Source of the DNA: Paractinoplanes tereljensis
GTDB taxonomy: Bacteria; Actinomycetota; Actinomycetes; Mycobacteriales; Micromonosporaceae
NCBI RefSeq assembly: GCF_016862435.1
Contig: NZ_BOMY01000054.1
Coordinates: 1-64,000 of the forward strand
DNA: 64,000 nt
Direction of reading: 5' to 3'
The notes beneath the pieces are model-generated. The model worked only from the letters and a program-made list of their open reading frames with translations, ran no database searches and had not been told where the DNA came from. The translations under genes were made by a program, and so were the position numbers. Numbering within the stretch: the stretch's first letter is position 1; the number at the start of each line of letters is the position of its first letter. Shown here piece after piece: positions 59,978 to 64,000 of the stretch.

Positions 59978-62900
59978 ATGCCTGATCCGAAGCCTGATCC
60001 GAAGCGACGTGGAATTCTCGAGATCGTGGTTGTCGACGTCGATCGACGGCCGGTCCCGGACGCCCTGATCCGCATCGCCGGAGTGCGGCCGGAGAACGCG
60101 GGACCGGGTCACTTCCTCGCCCATGACATGCCGCCGGGCACGGTCGAGATCGTGGTCGAGGCCGCCGAAATGGCCTTTTACCAGCGCGTGGTCGAGGTCC
60201 TACCGGGCCGCAACAGGATCGACGTCGTGCTGGCGACGCCGGACCTGCCCTCGTTCAAGCGGCGCGGCGGCCGGGTGCCGTTCCGCAGCCCGGACGACGT
60301 CCTCGCGGTCGCCACGCGCGGGCAGGACGGGGCCCGGGAACTGGCGGTGTGGGCGGCCCAGCGCGATCTCCGGGTTGATCACCCGCATGGCCCGACGCTC
60401 GCCGTCGTCCACGTGGATCCGAGCGCCCTGGTGGAGTTGTCGGCGGCCATCCGTGCCCTCAGCGGAGTCCGGAACGTCGGGCGGCTGGTCAACCCCGGGC
60501 CGCGGGGCACGGGCATGCTTACCGATCGGGTCGTCGTACAGAGCGTTCCGGACGCGAAGGAGGAGACGGTGCGCGCCGCGGTCGACGCGGCCGGAGCCTC
60601 GCTGTCGCGCAGACTCGTTCTCCAGGACCGCTGGGTGGTCACCGTTCGCCACCCCGACGGGTTCGGTGTGCTCGAAGCCGCCGAGCGGCTCGAACTACAG
60701 AAGGCAATCGTCTCGGCCGAGCCGGACATCGCCTTCACCTACGAGACGGACGCGATCAATCCGACCGACCGGTTGTACGCCTCCCAATGGCACCTCGCGC
60801 GAGTCGGCGCGCCCGGGGCCTGGCAGCGACTGCGCGACGCCAACCCGGTGGGCGTCAATCCCGGCGATCCGGCGGACCGCACGTTCGGCGCCGCCGACAC
60901 CGTGATCGGCGTCATGGACACCGGTGTGGAATCCGTGACGGGCGCCGGTGGCGTCGTGACTGCGGCGCATCCGGAATTCCAGGGCACCGTCACCGACGGG
61001 CAGAGCAAGGTCGTGCAGTTCTTCGACTTCGGAGCGATGGTCGCCAACAACGACGATCCGGCGGCTGCCTTCGGCGACGGCTATCACGGCACGGCCTGCG
61101 CCGGCGTCGCCGCCGCCAAGGCAAACAACGCCTCGGTGACGCCCGGTGAGCAGGAGGGTGGATCGGGCGCCGCGCCCAACTGCCGCATCCTCGCCGTGCA
61201 GGGGGTCAACCCGATCGCCGAGACCGAGTTCTCGGACATATATCTGTGGATGGCAGGTATCGATCCGGGCAGCCCCGACCCCGCCTTTCCCGCTCAGCTC
61301 GCCCACGGCGCCGACGTCATCACGAACAGTTGGGGCGGCTACAACCCCGCCACGTGGCCGATCTCGGCTCTGATGGACAGCACGTTCACGCAGGTCGCCG
61401 ATGACGGCCGCGGTGGACTCGGCACGCTCATGTTCTTCTCGACCGGCAACGGTTCCAGCGACGACTTCTGGACCCTGCGCCCGTTCGCCGCGCACGCGCG
61501 GACATTCGGGATCGCCGCGGTGACGAACGGCGACGTCAAGGCCGGCTATTCCAACTGGGGCGACGGCGTTGACCTGGCCGCGCCGTCGAGCGGCGGAACC
61601 GTCGGCATCACGACCACCACCCTGCTGGGCGCGGGCACACTGGCGGGACACACCGGGGGCGGCCTCGAGTACATCGACAACTTCGGCGGGACCTCGTCGG
61701 CCACCCCACTGGTGAGCGGCGTCGCCGCGCTGCTGCTCTCGATGGATCCCACGCTCACCGAGGCAGAAGCGCGGACGATCCTCACCCGAACGGCCGAGCG
61801 CGTCGACTACTCGAACACCGACACCGACGGACGGTGGCGCGACAACGACGGCGACGGGGTCAACGAGTACAGCTGGTGGTACGGCTTCGGGATGATCAAC
61901 GCCGAGCGGGCTGTGTGCGTGACCCGCAATACGATCAGCGTCGATCCCACCGTCGCGTTCATCGACGTGCCCGAGCACGAACCGACGCTGATGCCGGTGA
62001 CCATCCGCGTGCACGGCTGGCGACCTCGGACCTTCACCGTGACGAACGGTCCCACCACGACCACGGGTCCGGCCGGCTCGTTCGTCCTGCACCTCGGGCC
62101 CTCGGCGACCTGGCCGGGGAGTTTCGAATGCGCCGAGGACCAGCTCCATATCTGGCTGCGCTACACGGGTACGGTCGCCGGCGACGCCGCACTCGGCAAT
62201 GTCACGATCACCTGCGTCGAGACCGGCGAGCAGTTCGTGGTGAGCCTGTCCGCGAACACCGTGGCTCGCGTGAAGACCGCTCTCGTCCTGTCGCTGGACC
62301 GGTCCGGCAGCATGAACGACCCGGCCGGCGACGGCCGGCTGAAGATCCAACTTGTCCGCGACAGCGCGGCGGTCGTCCCCCTCCTCGCCGATCACGGCAC
62401 TGGTCTCGGCGCGGTCCGCTGGGACACCGATGCCGATCTCGCCGGGGCGATGGCCGTCCAAGACGCCGGACCGGAGGTCGGCGGCACCGGGCGTTTCGAC
62501 CTCGCCTCGTTCGTGGCCAACCATGCCACCAACGTGTTCGGGCTGACCGCGATCGGAGATGCGGTGGAGGCTGCACAGACGCTGCTCGACGGGTCCGCCG
62601 GCTATGACGCGCAGGCGATGGTCGTACTGACCGACGGCAACGAGACCGCGTCGAAGTATCTCAGCCAGCTGACCCCCGACCAGTTGCACTCTCGCATCTA
62701 CGCCATCGGGGTCGGTACCGCGGAGAACATCCAGCCCGCGAGTCTCGCCACACTCACCGGGCAGCGGAACGGCTACCTCCTGATGACCGGCGCGATGGAC
62801 ACCGACGACTGGTTCCTGCTCACGAAGTACTTCCAGCAGATCCTCGCCGGTGTCACGAACACCGAGATCGTCGTCGACCCGCAGGGTGTCCTCGCTCCCG

Positions 62901-63733
62901 GGACCATCGTGCGCATTCCGTTTCCGGTCAACGAGACCGACCGCGAGATCGACGTCATCCTGCACTCGCCGGCGCCGTTCCTGGTCGACCTCCGGGTGCA
63001 GGCACCGGACGGGCAGATAATCAGCTCCGGGCTCGCAAACGGGCCGGGAGCCCGGTTCGTCTCGGGCCCGGGAACCTCGTTCTACCGCCTCGTGCTCCCG
63101 TCGCCGATCGTCGGACCGCAGGACCCCACGCAGTCCTGGCACGCCCTGCTCGAGCTCAACCGTAAACGCTGGCTGGAATGGCTCAAGGAAACCGAGCAGA
63201 CCGGCGTGGGCAGCATCGTGCACGGCCTGCGCTACGCGGTCACGACGCAGGCACGCTCGTCGCTGCGGATGGATGCCGCCGTCACGCAGTCCGGGCGTGA
63301 GCCGGGGGCGACGGCTTGGCTGCGCGCGTCGCTGACGGAGTACGGCCGCCCCCTGACCGGGCCGGCCCGAGTCATCGCCGAGGTCACGCGCCCGGACGGG
63401 TCGGGCTTCGGCGTACCGCTGGCGAGCAGTCCCGGCGCCCAGTTCGACGGCAGCTTCCTCGTCACCACCTCCGGCGTCTGGCGGATCGCGATCCGCGCCA
63501 CCGGCGATACCTCGTACGGCGCGCCGTTCGCGCGCGAAGCGCTGCGCACGGTAGTCGCCTGGCCCGGCGGAAACCGGCCGGGACCGACAAACGATCCCGT
63601 GGGCGACCTGGTGGAGTGCGTTTGCCGGGGCGGCGTGCTCGACCCCGGCCGCGCCCGGGAATGGGGCCTAGACCTCGAGGCGCTCTGCCGGTGCCTGCGC
63701 CACGCCGCGGGGCGGGACAAACATGATCACTGA
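59978..63733 (+). CDS. Subtilase (S8) fused to a von Willebrand A domain
   Basis: The 1251-residue protein has no signal peptide. An N-terminal beta-sandwich (about 10-85) and a spacer precede a subtilisin-like domain with the complete triad D314 (VMDTG), H370 (GYHGTACAG), S573 (GGTSSATP) and oxyanion N491. A beta domain (about 650-760) leads to a vWA domain with MIDAS residues D774-x-S776-x-S778, T857 and D886. Ig-like repeats follow, and a Cys-containing tail (VECVCRGG, ALCRCLRHAAG). It probably acts in the cytosol as a regulated protease. The ATG at 59978 has a GGGAG site upstream. It overlaps the next gene by 11 nt. Confidence 0.9.
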   Translation: MPDPKPDPKRRGILEIVVVDVDRRPVPDALIRIAGVRPENAGPGHFLAHDMPPGTVEIVVEAAEMAFYQRVVEVLPGRNRIDVVLATPDLPSFKRRGGRVPFRSPDDVLAVATRGQDGARELAVWAAQRDLRVDHPHGPTLAVVHVDPSALVELSAAIRALSGVRNVGRLVNPGPRGTGMLTDRVVVQSVPDAKEETVRAAVDAAGASLSRRLVLQDRWVVTVRHPDGFGVLEAAERLELQKAIVSAEPDIAFTYETDAINPTDRLYASQWHLARVGAPGAWQRLRDANPVGVNPGDPADRTFGAADTVIGVMDTGVESVTGAGGVVTAAHPEFQGTVTDGQSKVVQFFDFGAMVANNDDPAAAFGDGYHGTACAGVAAAKANNASVTPGEQEGGSGAAPNCRILAVQGVNPIAETEFSDIYLWMAGIDPGSPDPAFPAQLAHGADVITNSWGGYNPATWPISALMDSTFTQVADDGRGGLGTLMFFSTGNGSSDDFWTLRPFAAHARTFGIAAVTNGDVKAGYSNWGDGVDLAAPSSGGTVGITTTTLLGAGTLAGHTGGGLEYIDNFGGTSSATPLVSGVAALLLSMDPTLTEAEARTILTRTAERVDYSNTDTDGRWRDNDGDGVNEYSWWYGFGMINAERAVCVTRNTISVDPTVAFIDVPEHEPTLMPVTIRVHGWRPRTFTVTNGPTTTTGPAGSFVLHLGPSATWPGSFECAEDQLHIWLRYTGTVAGDAALGNVTITCVETGEQFVVSLSANTVARVKTALVLSLDRSGSMNDPAGDGRLKIQLVRDSAAVVPLLADHGTGLGAVRWDTDADLAGAMAVQDAGPEVGGTGRFDLASFVANHATNVFGLTAIGDAVEAAQTLLDGSAGYDAQAMVVLTDGNETASKYLSQLTPDQLHSRIYAIGVGTAENIQPASLATLTGQRNGYLLMTGAMDTDDWFLLTKYFQQILAGVTNTEIVVDPQGVLAPGTIVRIPFPVNETDREIDVILHSPAPFLVDLRVQAPDGQIISSGLANGPGARFVSGPGTSFYRLVLPSPIVGPQDPTQSWHALLELNRKRWLEWLKETEQTGVGSIVHGLRYAVTTQARSSLRMDAAVTQSGREPGATAWLRASLTEYGRPLTGPARVIAEVTRPDGSGFGVPLASSPGAQFDGSFLVTTSGVWRIAIRATGDTSYGAPFAREALRTVVAWPGGNRPGPTNDPVGDLVECVCRGGVLDPGRAREWGLDLEALCRCLRHAAGRDKHDH

Positions 63734-64000
63734 CGTCGTGGGCGGGCTCGGGGCCGGCGTCGGGGTGGATCTGGCACCGGACGGATCGATCGCGTATGTC
63801 GTGGAGTGGTCCAACGGCGAGCTCATCCGCGTCGAGATCCGCACCGGCGAGGTCGAGACAGTGCTGACCGGGCTGTCCTTTCCGCAGGACGTGATCCGGC
63901 ACTGGGACAGCGGGCGGATGTTCGTCTCGGAGCGGACCGGTTCGATCCGAGAGGTCTTCGGCCCGAACGAGTCCACCACGATCGACAACTCCGGCGGTGC
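63723..64000 (+). CDS. Beta-propeller (SMP-30/NHL-like) protein, 3' end outside window
   Basis: 92 residues are visible before the window ends. Two repeat-like segments (GVDLAPDGSIAYVVEWSNGE, then FVSERTGSIREVFGPN) have the strand-turn pattern of NHL/SMP-30 propeller blades. Its ATG lies inside the last codons of the subtilase-vWA gene, so the two are translationally coupled and probably work together. No signal peptide is visible, consistent with a cytosolic partner. Confidence 0.65.
   Translation, partial: MITDVVGGLGAGVGVDLAPDGSIAYVVEWSNGELIRVEIRTGEVETVLTGLSFPQDVIRHWDSGRMFVSERTGSIREVFGPNESTTIDNSGG

Noticed and set aside
60695..63223. 842-codon minus-strand frame inside the subtilase gene
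   Set aside because: Shadow frame; the plus strand carries the protease triad and MIDAS.

Overview
The window is 64 kb of high-GC actinobacterial chromosome. Third codon positions are almost all G or C, GTG and TTG starts are common, and many genes have a TANNNT -10 box only 6-8 nt before the start codon (leaderless transcription). The gene content (SAM methyltransferase of the PF04672 type, GarA/FtsR/ResR cluster, DUF881/Sbp cluster, MoxR-vWA pair, VirS/MymA-like locus) suggests Micromonosporaceae, perhaps Actinoplanes-like. That placement is inference; no rRNA or tRNA gene was seen.

Layout. 0-2 kb: a partial DUF4304-like gene, an orphan gene flanked by a duplicated methyltransferase 3' end, and the methyltransferase itself. 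2-8.5 kb: nitrogen assimilation on the minus strand, with a nitrate/nitrite transporter, NirD and NirB, a small partner protein, a CbiX-type sirohydrochlorin chelatase and a HemD-winged-helix fusion that fits siroheme supply for NirB. 8.6-15.4 kb: two tandem small paralogues, an AurF-like diiron oxygenase with a divergent TetR, then a VirS-like AraC regulator divergent from a Baeyer-Villiger monooxygenase-SDR-hydrolase operon. 15.4-26.8 kb: scattered regulators (MerR, TetR), a ketopantoate-reductase-like enzyme, a secreted M35 protease, Nudix, an L,D-transpeptidase, a frameshifted SDR, GNAT, and a membrane-anchored lipoyl domain. 27.5-38.8 kb: a large hybrid sensor kinase, an NrtR-like regulator divergent from an SPFH + NAD-kinase-like pair, P450, an ABC-type binding lipoprotein, hydroxybutyrate dehydrogenase and its likely GAF/PucR regulator.

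38.8-43.3 kb is an accessory, decayed stretch: a truncated LuxR-type ATPase, a membrane pentapeptide-repeat protein, an IS630-like transposase remnant, two small enzymes and a methyltransferase remnant. 43.3-45.7 kb holds two divergent citrate synthases, one with its own DNA-binding domain, around an operator-rich promoter. 47.5-53.7 kb is the conserved actinobacterial block resR - bifunctional nuclease - ftsR - garA - gcvH - DUF881 - sbp - DUF881 - CDP-alcohol phosphatidyltransferase. 53.8-57.2 kb is a MoxR-vWA pair, followed by PhzF and ABC-F genes.

The right edge carries a 1251-residue cytoplasmic-looking subtilase-vWA protein overlapping a beta-propeller gene that runs out of the window. 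The observations most worth following are the in-frame 15-bp minisatellite inside nirB, the NrtR/SPFH/NAD-kinase-like locus, the subtilase-vWA-propeller pair, the membrane-tethered lipoyl protein, and several unusually strong palindromes.
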